Source: Oceanobacter mangrovi
GTDB lineage: Bacteria; Pseudomonadota; Gammaproteobacteria; Pseudomonadales; Oceanobacteraceae
Direction: 5' to 3'
Assembly (NCBI RefSeq): GCF_019740315.1
Contig: NZ_JAHXZR010000004.1
Span: forward strand, 1-64,000
Length of the DNA stretch: 64,000 nucleotides
Shown: in pieces, positions 50,851-59,981 of the stretch
How the letters are laid out: every line of letters starts with the position of its first letter
How positions within the stretch are numbered: the first letter of the stretch is position 1
Notes under the pieces: model-generated
The model's input: the letters and a program-made list of their open reading frames with translations, nothing else
The model's database searches: none
What the model was told of the DNA's origin: nothing
Translations under genes and position numbers: made by a program

Positions 50851-51726
50851 TCAGCAATCCTGATTGCGTTTCCACTGACTCGGTTGGCAGCCATGCCAGT
50901 GCTTGAAAACCGCTGCAAATTTGGCGGGATTGGAGTATCCCACTTGCAGTGCTGCTGTGGTTACCGGCGTGTTGTCTTGCAGCAGAATCCGGGCTTGCTT
51001 CATGCGCTGGAAAGTAAGGTATTGATAGGGCGTGTAGCCAGTCTGGCGCTTGAACGTGCGGGTAAAGGTTTTGGTATCCAGGCCGCAGGCTGCGGCCAAT
51101 TCGGTAATTCTCAAGTCGCCATCAAGCTGCTGGTCGATCATTTCCATGGCGGCGTTGAGTTTTGCCAGCTTATTGGCAGACCAGTGTGCGGGTTTCGGTT
51201 GGCTATTGAGTAATTGGGTCAAACGGTAGATCAACAGGGATATGCCGTGATCAAAAAAAGCTGAAGCTGCACCATGGTATTCAGCATTACGCAGCAGCGT
51301 CAGCATCAGCCCACTCAGCAGCGAGTCATCAATCAATTGGCGGGTTGCTGGGCGCAGGGTTTCGGGATCGACAGCGCCGCTGTGGCAGGCCGGGATATCC
51401 TCAATGTCAAAAGCTATCGCGAGTGTGTCCATAGCTGGTGTAAACCCTTCGGAGGCTGTTTCGGGTAAAACGAAACCCACTCGCCCGGGTCGCCAGACAT
51501 CATCCAGTTCAAAGCCGTTATTACTTCTTACCGTTCTTCCTCCTCCTCCCACACACAGCATAAAAACGGCGTAGGGCTGATCATTACCCTTGCCCTTGAA
51601 AGTGTCGTAGCTGGCCTGACTGATAACACAGGAGCCGGTCGGGTTGGATATCAGCTTGTTGGATCCCCGACCAAGGGAATGCAGCTGCTGATAGAGCTCA
51701 TCGCGGTGGATTGACCAGTTCATCAT
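50851..51726 (-). CDS. AraC-family regulator
   Basis: The 291-residue protein has an N-terminal sensor domain and a C-terminal double HTH: LRITELAAACGLDTKTFTRTFKRQTGYTPYQYL and then TTAALQVGYSNPAKFAAVFKHWHGCQPSQW, the AraC/XylS signature. It is divergent from the TonB receptor gene, as PchR-type regulators are from their siderophore receptors. It probably senses a siderophore or iron source and activates the receptor operon. Confidence 0.85.
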   Translation of the reverse strand: MMNWSIHRDELYQQLHSLGRGSNKLISNPTGSCVISQASYDTFKGKGNDQPYAVFMLCVGGGGRTVRSNNGFELDDVWRPGRVGFVLPETASEGFTPAMDTLAIAFDIEDIPACHSGAVDPETLRPATRQLIDDSLLSGLMLTLLRNAEYHGAASAFFDHGISLLIYRLTQLLNSQPKPAHWSANKLAKLNAAMEMIDQQLDGDLRITELAAACGLDTKTFTRTFKRQTGYTPYQYLTFQRMKQARILLQDNTPVTTAALQVGYSNPAKFAAVFKHWHGCQPSQWKRNQDC

Positions 51727-51803
51727 GACGCCTCTGCTTCATCGTAATGACCTTGCCAAGTGTCCTTTTTGGAGTGGTCGTGAATTTCCCCAACGCTACT
51801 ATC

Positions 51804-51830
51804 AATAGGAATTATTTACAATTGCGAATG
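51804..51830. promoter_or_regulatory. Possible Fur box before the TonB receptor
   Basis: AATAGGAATTATTTACAATT followed by GCGAATG resembles Gammaproteobacterial Fur sites (A/T-rich hexamers ending in TTGCGAATG). The match is partial, so iron control is a suggestion. Confidence 0.35.
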
Positions 51831-51881
51831 GAGCGTTCAGCCCAGGCAATTATCTGTTTGGTCAGTCAGGAGAGTGGAGTA

Positions 51882-53912
51882 GTGAACCTGAAAACGAATT
51901 CTTTGGTATGGATGGGAAGTGCCTTTGTGATGGCGAGCCCGCTGGCCTTGGCTGCAGATGAGTCTGAACCGGCACGTGTTGTTGAAGAAATTGTTGTTAC
52001 TGGTGAAAAAACCAGCCGTCCTCTGAGTGAGACGGCGTCCAGCGTGATGGCAAAAACCGGGGAAGATCTGAGCAGCATGGCGGGGGTCGAGTCGTCCGGG
52101 GATTGGCTTGATCATATTCCGAACATCGTTACGGTGGAGCCCGGCAATGACGCGCCTGCGGTTCGCGGCATTGATGGTACGGGTCCGGCTTCTGGTGCCA
52201 ATGCCTTTCTGGCAGGAACCCGCCCGCGCCTTACGTATCAGGTTGATGGCCGGACGTTGGGGTTTAATGAATCCGTTTTTCAGTCGTCGAGTCTGTGGGA
52301 CATCGATCAGGTCGAGGTTTACCGAGGCGCTCAAAGCACCTTGCAGGGACGTAATTCCATCGCAGGTAGCCTGGTGATGAAAACGGCCGATCCAACGTTT
52401 GACTGGCAAGGCAAGGTTCGGGGCATGGCAGGGCAGCAGGATCATCGTGGCGGATCATTCGCCGTTGGTGGTCCTCTGGTCGATCAAACTCTGGCTTTCA
52501 GGGTCGCAGGCGACTATCAGCGTCATAAAACCTCGGTCGACTTTACTCCGTATGAAGAAGAAAGTGAGCCGGATGTCTATCGCACCCAAACACTGCGAGG
52601 AAAGCTGCTTTATGTACCGTCGGAGCGCTGGCGGACTCTGCTGACAGCGGGGGTGACCGATGGCAAGGCGCCTCAGTCGGAGCGCGTCATTCGGCCTTTT
52701 GAGGAGAGAGAGGCTGAATTCCCGAACCAGCCGACGTTTCACTCTCGCAATATATTCGGAATTCTCGATAGCCAATGGCAGTTGAATGACCTGGTGAGCG
52801 TTGGTCTGAATTTACAAACAACCGATTTTCATACGGATCGTCATGCGCTAACCAGCCAGGGCAATTTGGAAATCGATGGCCAGGAGAAGGTCTTCCAGCC
52901 CATGCTGAGGATCGGGGATGCAGCCTATGATGAGATCTCCGGTTTTGTTGCCGCCTATATTTTTCGCAGTAGTCAGGACGAATACATTGATTTGTTTGGC
53001 GGTGGCACCTTTCGTGACGAAACCGAAAACAATGCGCTTTTGGGAGAACTGAACTGGCGTGTCAGCGAGTTGCTTGGCCTGACAATCGGAGCCCGCTATG
53101 AGCAGGAAACCCGTTATCGGGTAGGCAGTGCTGGACCACTGGCGATCGATTATCAGGATGAGCACAAGGAATTTTTGCCCAAGCTAACAGCGAGCTTTTA
53201 TCTGGAGAGTGGTTGGATACTGGGGGCAACCGTTGGGCGTGGTTATAACGGTGGCGGTGCCGGTATCACCTTTTATTCTCCTTATGTTGATTACAGCTAC
53301 GACCCCGAATTTATCTGGAACTATGAAGGCTTTTTGCGGGGCAGTCTGCTGGATCAGCGGCTTGGCCTGACGGCGAACCTGTTCTACAACCGGTTCCGGG
53401 ATATGCAGTTGCCGTTCAATCTGTCCTCAGGCTCCACCATCATCAGCAATGCTGAGAAGGCTTCGACTATGGGTCTGGAAGCGGGGGTGGATTATTACTT
53501 CTCTGAAGGCAATGAGGTGTATCTGAATCTGGGCCTGCTGAAGACCCGGGTTGATAGCTATGACGACGATACTGTTGAAGGCAATGAGTTGGCCCGGTCT
53601 CCGGCGTTTTCCATGGATACCGGCTTTGTCACAACGCCGCTGGATGGCCTCGAAATGACCCTGAGTGTGCGGTACACCGACTCCTACTATTCCGATGTAA
53701 CCAATACAGCCCGCGGCAAAGTCGATCCGTATACCGTGGTGAATGCTCAGGTGAGTTACCAGATGGAGCAAACCCGCTGGTTCCTGGCAGGGAAAAACCT
53801 GCTGGATAGTGACAGCGAGGTGTCCATTCTCACTGGTGATACTGCCGCTGATGACTCGGCAACCTTGTTGCAGCCCAGAACACTGCTGGCCGGTGTTGAG
53901 TACGGATTTTAG
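51882..53912 (+). CDS. TonB-dependent outer-membrane receptor
   Basis: The 676-residue protein has a signal peptide ending PLALAADE, a TonB box-like VVEEIVVTGEK, a plug domain (NIVTVEPGNDAPAVRGIDGT) and a C-terminal barrel ending VEYGF. The start was placed at the GTG at 51882 because AGGAGAGTGGAG precedes it and it gives a normal signal peptide; the frame is open upstream to 51747. It probably takes up a ferric siderophore, given the AraC and PepSY neighbours, but the ligand is unknown. Confidence 0.85.
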   Translation: MNLKTNSLVWMGSAFVMASPLALAADESEPARVVEEIVVTGEKTSRPLSETASSVMAKTGEDLSSMAGVESSGDWLDHIPNIVTVEPGNDAPAVRGIDGTGPASGANAFLAGTRPRLTYQVDGRTLGFNESVFQSSSLWDIDQVEVYRGAQSTLQGRNSIAGSLVMKTADPTFDWQGKVRGMAGQQDHRGGSFAVGGPLVDQTLAFRVAGDYQRHKTSVDFTPYEEESEPDVYRTQTLRGKLLYVPSERWRTLLTAGVTDGKAPQSERVIRPFEEREAEFPNQPTFHSRNIFGILDSQWQLNDLVSVGLNLQTTDFHTDRHALTSQGNLEIDGQEKVFQPMLRIGDAAYDEISGFVAAYIFRSSQDEYIDLFGGGTFRDETENNALLGELNWRVSELLGLTIGARYEQETRYRVGSAGPLAIDYQDEHKEFLPKLTASFYLESGWILGATVGRGYNGGGAGITFYSPYVDYSYDPEFIWNYEGFLRGSLLDQRLGLTANLFYNRFRDMQLPFNLSSGSTIISNAEKASTMGLEAGVDYYFSEGNEVYLNLGLLKTRVDSYDDDTVEGNELARSPAFSMDTGFVTTPLDGLEMTLSVRYTDSYYSDVTNTARGKVDPYTVVNAQVSYQMEQTRWFLAGKNLLDSDSEVSILTGDTAADDSATLLQPRTLLAGVEYGF

Positions 53913-53920
53913 GAGTCGTT

Positions 53921-55090
53921 ATGGCCTTGTCGAAACGTGCTGTACGGGTCTGGTATCTGGTTCATAAATGGTCAAGCCTGATTTGTATGGCGTTTATGCT
54001 GTTGTTGTGTCTGACCGGGTTGCCACTGATCTTTCACAGTGAAATTGATCAGTGGAGTCACGCCGAGGAATATGCGTCGGTAGCTGACGATCAGCAAGCC
54101 AGCCTGGACCAGATTATGGCTGATTCCAAAGCCGAAAAGCCCGGTTGGGAGCTGGTCTTTCTGGTATGGGATGACACTGATCCGATCATTCGGGTGGTGA
54201 TGGGCGAAACCATGAAAGTCAACGAAGGCTCGGCTTACTTCCTGACCTTTGATCGTCGAACCGGTGAGCGCCTGAAAGCGCCGCCACCGAATGAAGGCAT
54301 CATGTTTTTCCTGCTTGATTTGCACGGAACCCTGCTGATGGGACTCCCGGGTGCCCTGTTTCTCGGACTGATGGGGGTATTGTTTGCGGTTTCTGTGATC
54401 AGCGGCATCGTTGTCTATGCTCCGTACATGAAAAGGTTACCGTTTACTGCAGTGCGACGAGAACGTGGGGCGCGGATTAAATGGCTCGATATTCATAATG
54501 CTACCGGAATGGCGACCGTTAGCTGGGTGCTTGTTGTAGGTATTACGGGGATCATTCTGACGCTGGTACAGCCGCTCAGTATGTTGTGGCAGCAGGGACA
54601 GCTGGCTGATATCGCCAATACCTACCGTGGTACAACGCTGGAGCAGAACGCCGTGGGGCCGGACCAGGTGAGGGCTGCCTTGCTGGCCGAGGTGCCAGAT
54701 GCAGATATTTCATTTATGTCGATGCCCGGTAGTCCGTACGCGACACCACACCATTACACCGTCGCCTTGCGTGGTAATACCCCACTAACCGAGAGGTTGA
54801 TCAAACTGGCCGTCCTTGATGCTGCAACAGGACAGTTGGATGGCATTCGAAGCACCCCCTGGTATCTGACGATGGTGAATATTTCCGTGCCGCTGCATTT
54901 TGGTGACTACGGCGGTCTGCCTCTGAAAATCATCTGGGCATTACTCGATATTCTGGCCATCTTTACATTGGGCTCTGGTATCTACCTTTGGCTGGCACGA
55001 GGAAGTCGGGGTGTCAGACGCGTGGAGGAAATTCATGCAATGGAAGAAGAAACATTGCAACAGCAGCCTGTTCCAGGAGCCAATGGATGA
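53921..55090 (+). CDS. PepSY-type iron-regulated membrane protein
   Basis: The 389-residue inner-membrane protein has a first helix with VWYLVHKWSSLICMAFMLLL, further helices around 135-165, 205-225 and 340-365, and paired His residues (HKWSS, DLHGTLL, DIHNATG) that suit haem-linked ferric reduction. This is the PepSY-associated TM family often placed next to TonB receptors. It follows the receptor by 8 bases. Confidence 0.85.
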   Translation: MALSKRAVRVWYLVHKWSSLICMAFMLLLCLTGLPLIFHSEIDQWSHAEEYASVADDQQASLDQIMADSKAEKPGWELVFLVWDDTDPIIRVVMGETMKVNEGSAYFLTFDRRTGERLKAPPPNEGIMFFLLDLHGTLLMGLPGALFLGLMGVLFAVSVISGIVVYAPYMKRLPFTAVRRERGARIKWLDIHNATGMATVSWVLVVGITGIILTLVQPLSMLWQQGQLADIANTYRGTTLEQNAVGPDQVRAALLAEVPDADISFMSMPGSPYATPHHYTVALRGNTPLTERLIKLAVLDAATGQLDGIRSTPWYLTMVNISVPLHFGDYGGLPLKIIWALLDILAIFTLGSGIYLWLARGSRGVRRVEEIHAMEEETLQQQPVPGANG

Positions 55091-55287
55091 AAAACCTCAG
55101 ACGTTTGCGTAGCACTTGGGAGATTTATCGTTGGCCATTAGTGGTCAATCTGATTGCTCTTGCCGGAATCCTTTCGGCCCTGATTGGGAATGAACTCTGG
55201 GATTTGTTCTCCTGGTTATCACTTGGCATGATCGCCGTTGCGATCAGCCTGAGCAGTACGTTCAGGCGCTGTAATCCGGTGGAGTGA
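55087..55287 (+). CDS. Small two-helix membrane protein
   Basis: The 66-residue protein starts with a 4-base ATGA overlap with the PepSY gene. It has two hydrophobic segments (WPLVVNLIALAGILSALIG and LFSWLSLGMIAVAISLSS). Such small proteins follow PepSY/receptor pairs in some iron operons. No function is known. An open frame starting earlier is rejected because it lies within the PepSY gene. Confidence 0.65.
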   Translation: MKNLRRLRSTWEIYRWPLVVNLIALAGILSALIGNELWDLFSWLSLGMIAVAISLSSTFRRCNPVE

Positions 55288-55442
55288 GCTTCCCTTATAA
55301 CCAATAGGTGATACCAGCGCTACTGACAAAGTATTACATCGCTATATTGATCATTGTCTCAAAATAGATCAGAGCGATTTGCCGTGATAGCAGCTCAGCA
55401 CTACCTTGCTTCCTTTCGATAAAGTATGCCAAGGAGGCACTT

Positions 55443-56360
55443 ATGAGCAGTTTGCTGATTTATTCGCAACGTCAATCGACCTTTGATCAGGTAAGTGCTG
55501 ATTTCAGCAAGGTTTCTACTGATCGAATGAAAGCGGCGAATCATCACTTACCATCCAATGGCTACGTGGCGGCAGGCAGCCCTGTTTTGATCCCGGGAAA
55601 TACTCCCTCACCAATCAATGTGAATCAGTGTCCAAGGGAAGATCACAACGTTCTGATGCATATGGCCATGACGGCTGGAGGGGTTGCGACAGCCGCATTG
55701 GCTGAGTTATTGGAAAGTTCTAGGCTGATGGATTTTACCAGTGATGCTAATACCTTCACCGGAGGCGGCGTTGGTGGAGCAAGTGCAATTGCAGACAAGC
55801 TGCTTAGTCTGGTGCAAAGCTACGATAAAGCGGTTATGGAATTCGAAGATCTCAGAAACCATAGAGCAGCACCGGCGACTCTGGAGCGTGCAAGGGTAAA
55901 ATTGCAGATTGCTTTTCAGGAAATGAATGAAGAATTTAACCGACGTGGCCAGAAAGTGTTACAACGCCATATATCCCATATGGAGCAAATTACGAACCAG
56001 ACTGGGCGTGTAGTTCAACGCAGTATTCCGTTAGCGAATAATGTGGAAATGCAACGGCTGGCCAAAATGGCAAAATTCGGCAAGATTGCAGGCCCGGGAT
56101 TTATCGCATTCGATGGTGCGCTGAGATACAACAAGGTTTACCAGATGCGCCGGAATAATAACTCTCAATGGAAGCGGGAAGCTGTCATTCAGGGGGCTGG
56201 CTTTGCAGCAGGTATTCTTGCTGGAGTTATTATCGGGGCCATGATTGTTCCAACTGCTGCTGGTGTTGCATTTGGTTTGGTTGTTGCGGGTGGTGCGGCC
56301 TATATCGCAGATAAGGCTGTCAGCATAATATCTTCAAGAATCTATGATGGAGTTATGTGA
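55443..56360 (+). CDS. Glycine-zipper protein, possible pore-forming effector
   Basis: The 305-residue protein starts after AAGGAGG. It has no signal peptide. The N-terminal part contains NGYVAAGSPVLIPG, which may be a degenerate LysM-type end, and a helical middle. The C-terminal 60 residues are small-residue rich: GAGFAAGILAGVIIGAMIV and GVAFGLVVAGGAAYIADK, a glycine zipper. The plan matches the LysM protein at 20305-21351: leader, helical middle, zipper C-terminus, then a membrane gene. It is followed at once (56361) by such a gene. Confidence 0.55.
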   Translation: MSSLLIYSQRQSTFDQVSADFSKVSTDRMKAANHHLPSNGYVAAGSPVLIPGNTPSPINVNQCPREDHNVLMHMAMTAGGVATAALAELLESSRLMDFTSDANTFTGGGVGGASAIADKLLSLVQSYDKAVMEFEDLRNHRAAPATLERARVKLQIAFQEMNEEFNRRGQKVLQRHISHMEQITNQTGRVVQRSIPLANNVEMQRLAKMAKFGKIAGPGFIAFDGALRYNKVYQMRRNNNSQWKREAVIQGAGFAAGILAGVIIGAMIVPTAAGVAFGLVVAGGAAYIADKAVSIISSRIYDGVM

Positions 56361-56726
56361 ATGCCTGCTTGGGAAGTTGTCATCTTATTTGGAGGTTTCA
56401 TTGCATTTATAGGTCTTGTATTTGGTCCGTTGATGCTCCGTCTAACCCTCGACCGTCGGGTCCGTAAGCAATTGCTCCCGGCAGATAAGGTATACAACGA
56501 TTCCTTCGATAGTTATGGTGGTCTGCTGCGAGCTTCGCTATTCGGTTTTGCCTGCCTGTTCGACCGCCTGAATCGCCATCCGGCCATGCTCTACAGCTAC
56601 AACCGCATATATCTCAAAGGATTCGCGAACTGGTTTGAAACCCTGCTCGCGGTCTGGCATGTCGGAGGTCTGGCATTGCTGCTGGCTGGTGGCATTATTA
56701 TTCAGCTATACGAGTGGTTTGTATGA
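56361..56726 (+). CDS. Immunity-like membrane protein
   Basis: The 121-residue protein is the same length as the product of 19943-20308, with hydrophobic ends (VVILFGGFIAFIGLVFGPLM and LALLLAGGIIIQLYEW) and a middle GLLRASLFGFACLF that echoes the other family's RTAIFVWGMVFP. It begins directly after the stop of the zipper protein, so the two are co-translated. It is proposed to protect the inner membrane from that protein, by analogy only. Confidence 0.5.
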   Translation: MPAWEVVILFGGFIAFIGLVFGPLMLRLTLDRRVRKQLLPADKVYNDSFDSYGGLLRASLFGFACLFDRLNRHPAMLYSYNRIYLKGFANWFETLLAVWHVGGLALLLAGGIIIQLYEWFV

Positions 56727-57133
56727 CGACTGATGCTTTGACCTCCTTTGTGGATCCTGAGACCCGCAGCCAATATCTGTTTATGAGCCTGGAGCAGGCT
56801 CGGGAAGCAATACGTCAACCTGAATGGCAGGTTCTGAGTGCTACTGATACCGTGATGTTGCAGAGGCTGGAAACCGATGAGCGGTCGATGGGCATTACCC
56901 GCTTTGACGATGACTTCTGGATCGTTGTGACTGGAACAGCGTTTCGCCGCAAATACTGTGGACCTTTTTTCAAAAAGCGTACAAGCGTGTTGTTCGACTG
57001 CACTTCTATTGAAGAAGTCGAGGAGCATCTGGCGCACTTCTACAAGGTCGACTCCGCTCACTACACCGGCCTGATCAAACAGAAAGAAGTTGAATACTCC
57101 GCCACACGGAAACGGAATAGCGAACATGAATAA
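56723..57133 (+). CDS. Cytoplasmic protein of unknown function
   Basis: The 136-residue protein starts at 56723 (ATGA overlap with the previous stop). There are no membrane segments. It has YLFMSLEQAREAIRQPEW and FWIVVTGTAFRRKYCG, then a helical C-terminus rich in charged residues. It is the third gene of the zipper operon and may be a chaperone or adaptor for the first protein, or a second immunity factor. No family is recognised. Confidence 0.55.
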   Translation: MTTDALTSFVDPETRSQYLFMSLEQAREAIRQPEWQVLSATDTVMLQRLETDERSMGITRFDDDFWIVVTGTAFRRKYCGPFFKKRTSVLFDCTSIEEVEEHLAHFYKVDSAHYTGLIKQKEVEYSATRKRNSEHE

Positions 57134-57249
57134 TCACCCCGACGGCATCGGTTAACTGAGGCTGTTGGGGTATATGTCGTAGCAAATTTCTGGCGCGTTT
57201 GATGGTTCACTCAGCTGAACCCCTGGCTGCCTCGCTCGAACTCTGATTG

Positions 57250-57278
57250 CCCTGCTGTGAACACCGCGGGGCTTTTTT
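57250..57278 (+). terminator. Terminator, repeat of the one after dmpG
   Basis: CCCTGCTGTGAACACCGCGGGG with six T. Flanking CGCTCGAACTCT and ATTGCCC are shared with 50759-50776, so a block of about 45 bases has been copied. It closes the zipper operon. Confidence 0.75.
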
Positions 57279-57337
57279 ATGTCTGTCATCCTATACTGGC
57301 CCGACAAAAATATGATCCGCAATGCAGGAGCGACCAT

Positions 57338-58651
57338 TTGGATTCCCAGCTTTACCAGCAAAAACTGACTGGCACCCTTGAGCAATTTTCTGAGCTGTTA
57401 GCGCAACCCGAGACCTATGCCCAGTTGTTGCTGGTTTCTGTGATTTACGCGCTGGCGTATTTTGCTGCTAACCGTATCCGCAAGCTATTCCCACTGCTGT
57501 CTGACAGCGAAGGTAATACCGCCGCGACGCCACTTAAAAAGCTCGGTGGTCATTTGGGAAGCCTGCTGTTTCCGCTGTTGAGCATCACGGCGCTGACCTT
57601 TGCTGTTGAAGGCAGTGGCCAGTTGCTGGGTCGGTCATGGCTGGTTCACATTGCGCTGGTGGTGGCATTACTGTTGATGGTGCATTCGCTGATTCGCGAT
57701 CATGTCCGCAATGATTTTATTGCCTTTGTGTTCCGCTGGATCGGTATGCCGCTGCTGTTCCTGCATCAGGTAGACCTGCTGGCACCGATTGTCGCTGTGC
57801 TGGAGTCGATGAAAATCACCGTTGGCAACATCGAGTTCTCTGCCTACGGGATTGCCCGGGTAGCGCTGTTCGGTTCCTTGCTGTTCTGGTTTGGGCGGGT
57901 CTCCAACAGCACAGGTCAGGAGATGATCCGGCGTCAGGAAAAGCTCGATTTTCGTACCCGTGAGGTGGCTGCCAAACTGCTGGAAGTGGCGATTTTTGCG
58001 GTGATTGGTGTGCTGCTGTTGCAGGTAATGGGCATCAATCTGACGGCGTTGGCGGTGTTTGGTGGCGCCGTCGGTGTTGGTTTGGGCTTTGGCTTGCAGG
58101 CCATCGCTTCCAACTTTATCTCCGGCATTATTATCTTGCTGGACCGTTCGGTGTCGGTGGGGGATTTTATTGAGCTGGAAGATGGTCGTCAGGGCTATGT
58201 GCTGGAACTGACCTTGCGTTCCACCGCGCTGGAGACATTCGATGGCAAAATCATCATGGTGCCGAATGAGAAGTTCGTATCAGGCACTTTTACCAACTGG
58301 ACCCACAAGAACAAGAAGCAGCGTTATCGGGTCGATTTCTCGGTGGCCTATGGTTCTGATATTCGCCAGCTGGTCGAAATCATCAAGCAAACGGTCGCTT
58401 CGCATGAGCAGGTGATCAGTGGCGACACCATTCCCATTGAAGAGCGGCCAGACTGCGAGATCGACAGCTTCGGTGACTCTGGCGTCAATATGTTCGTGGA
58501 GTTCTGGATGGAAGGCATCGACGACGGTCGTAACCGCGTGGGCGGTGATTTGTTGCTGATGATTTACGAAGCCATGCGCGATAACGGTTTTGAGATTCCG
58601 TTCCCGCAGCGTGAAGTGCGGATACTGAACGAGCAAAACGGCAAGGTGTAA
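57338..58651 (+). CDS. MscS-family mechanosensitive channel
   Basis: The 437-residue protein has four to five helices, then the pore helix TALAVFGGAVGVGLGFGLQAIASNFISGIIIL and the beta domain DRSVSVGDFIELEDG, the MscS signature. The ORF is open to 57257, but TTG at 57338 with GGAG 8 bases before it is the better start. It releases solutes on osmotic downshift. Confidence 0.85.
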   Translation: MDSQLYQQKLTGTLEQFSELLAQPETYAQLLLVSVIYALAYFAANRIRKLFPLLSDSEGNTAATPLKKLGGHLGSLLFPLLSITALTFAVEGSGQLLGRSWLVHIALVVALLLMVHSLIRDHVRNDFIAFVFRWIGMPLLFLHQVDLLAPIVAVLESMKITVGNIEFSAYGIARVALFGSLLFWFGRVSNSTGQEMIRRQEKLDFRTREVAAKLLEVAIFAVIGVLLLQVMGINLTALAVFGGAVGVGLGFGLQAIASNFISGIIILLDRSVSVGDFIELEDGRQGYVLELTLRSTALETFDGKIIMVPNEKFVSGTFTNWTHKNKKQRYRVDFSVAYGSDIRQLVEIIKQTVASHEQVISGDTIPIEERPDCEIDSFGDSGVNMFVEFWMEGIDDGRNRVGGDLLLMIYEAMRDNGFEIPFPQREVRILNEQNGKV

Positions 58652-58787
58652 TTCGGCGTTTCCTGGTCGCGGACTGGGGCAAGTCTTCAGGCGATTCATT
58701 TTTCCGCTTGATGACCTGTGTGCTTGACGTATCTTTGCCCAAACGGCACATTGCTGCCCGACATGCATTTTTTGTAAGGATACAGGA

Positions 58788-59981
58788 ATGTCGGGCAATC
58801 AATTTGCTGCTCATGCGTTTTATCAGGGCTACGCCAATGGCAAATCGTCCGGCACCCTGACCCTGTCAGATGGTCTGTTACGGTTTGACGGTGGTGGCAA
58901 GCAGGTCACGCTGGCGCTCGACAGGGTGCAGCTGAAAATGGGCGGTGCCAGCAACCGGCTGGTTTACATCACTGATCCATCCCAACCCGACTGGACGCTC
59001 TACTGCAGCGACCGCTCGATTCTCAAACATCCCTTGTTCAAGGCTCATCCCGAGCTGTTCCAACAAAGCCGCAAGGCGCGCGCGCACCGTAATCGGGGCT
59101 GGTATCTGCTGGCGGTAGTGGCCTTGCTGGTGCTGTTCAGTCCCGTGGCGCTGTACCTTTCGATGTCGCCGCTTACCCGTATGGCCGCCAATCAGGTGCC
59201 GCCGGAATGGGAAGCCGAGATGGGTAAATCCGTGTTTGCCCAATATCAGGTGAACTATCAGATGCTGCCGCAGCAGCAGGCACAAGACTTGTTGCTGCCA
59301 ATTACCGCGCCGCTGCTGGCAGCCTTGCCACCGATGCCCTACGAATATCAGTTTTATGTCGCCAACGACGCCTCGATTAATGCCTTTGCCTTACCCGGTG
59401 GCTACATCGTGATTCATTCCGGGCTGATTCTTGAGGCAGACAATGCCAACGAACTGCTGGGGGTGTTGGCGCATGAAATCTCCCACGTTACCCAAAAGCA
59501 CAGTCTGCGCAACATCATCAGCACTATGGGCACCTACGTGGTGGTGGGGCTGGTATTGGGCGATGCCACCGGGCTGGCAGCGGTGCTGGCTGATGCTGCT
59601 CCGCTGTTGCTGCGGCAGAGCTATTCCCGTGATTTTGAACGGGAAGCAGACCGTGAAGGCTTTGTGCTGTTGCAGCGTGCCAATATCGATCCGCGAGGGC
59701 TACAGAGCTTTTTTGTCCGTCTTCGGGAAGAGGAGCAAAAACGTTTGCAGGCGCTGACGGATGGCGAATCCAATGATCTGGTAGAGAGCAGTTATGCCTT
59801 GCTCAGTACCCACCCGGCGACCGGGGAACGTATCAATAATATTGGCGACATGATTGCTGCAGCAGCGCCAGTCACTTCCTATATCAGTGTTGAACCCGCT
59901 TTTGAGCGATTGCAGCAGGCTGTTTCACGGTTTGTATCAGGATCAGAACAGGAGAAAAACAAGGATGAAGGTAACGATTGA
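58788..59981 (+). CDS. M48-family membrane metalloprotease
   Basis: The 397-residue protein has a membrane helix near residue 105-125 and the zinc motif LAHEISHVTQKH (HExxH). FEREADREG supplies the third ligand Glu and the family context. A PH-like region is at the N-terminus (residues 1-100). It is of the BepA/HtpX type and may handle outer-membrane protein quality control. A gene encoding an AIM24-family protein overlaps its end by 17 bases. Confidence 0.85.
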   Translation: MSGNQFAAHAFYQGYANGKSSGTLTLSDGLLRFDGGGKQVTLALDRVQLKMGGASNRLVYITDPSQPDWTLYCSDRSILKHPLFKAHPELFQQSRKARAHRNRGWYLLAVVALLVLFSPVALYLSMSPLTRMAANQVPPEWEAEMGKSVFAQYQVNYQMLPQQQAQDLLLPITAPLLAALPPMPYEYQFYVANDASINAFALPGGYIVIHSGLILEADNANELLGVLAHEISHVTQKHSLRNIISTMGTYVVVGLVLGDATGLAAVLADAAPLLLRQSYSRDFEREADREGFVLLQRANIDPRGLQSFFVRLREEEQKRLQALTDGESNDLVESSYALLSTHPATGERINNIGDMIAAAAPVTSYISVEPAFERLQQAVSRFVSGSEQEKNKDEGND

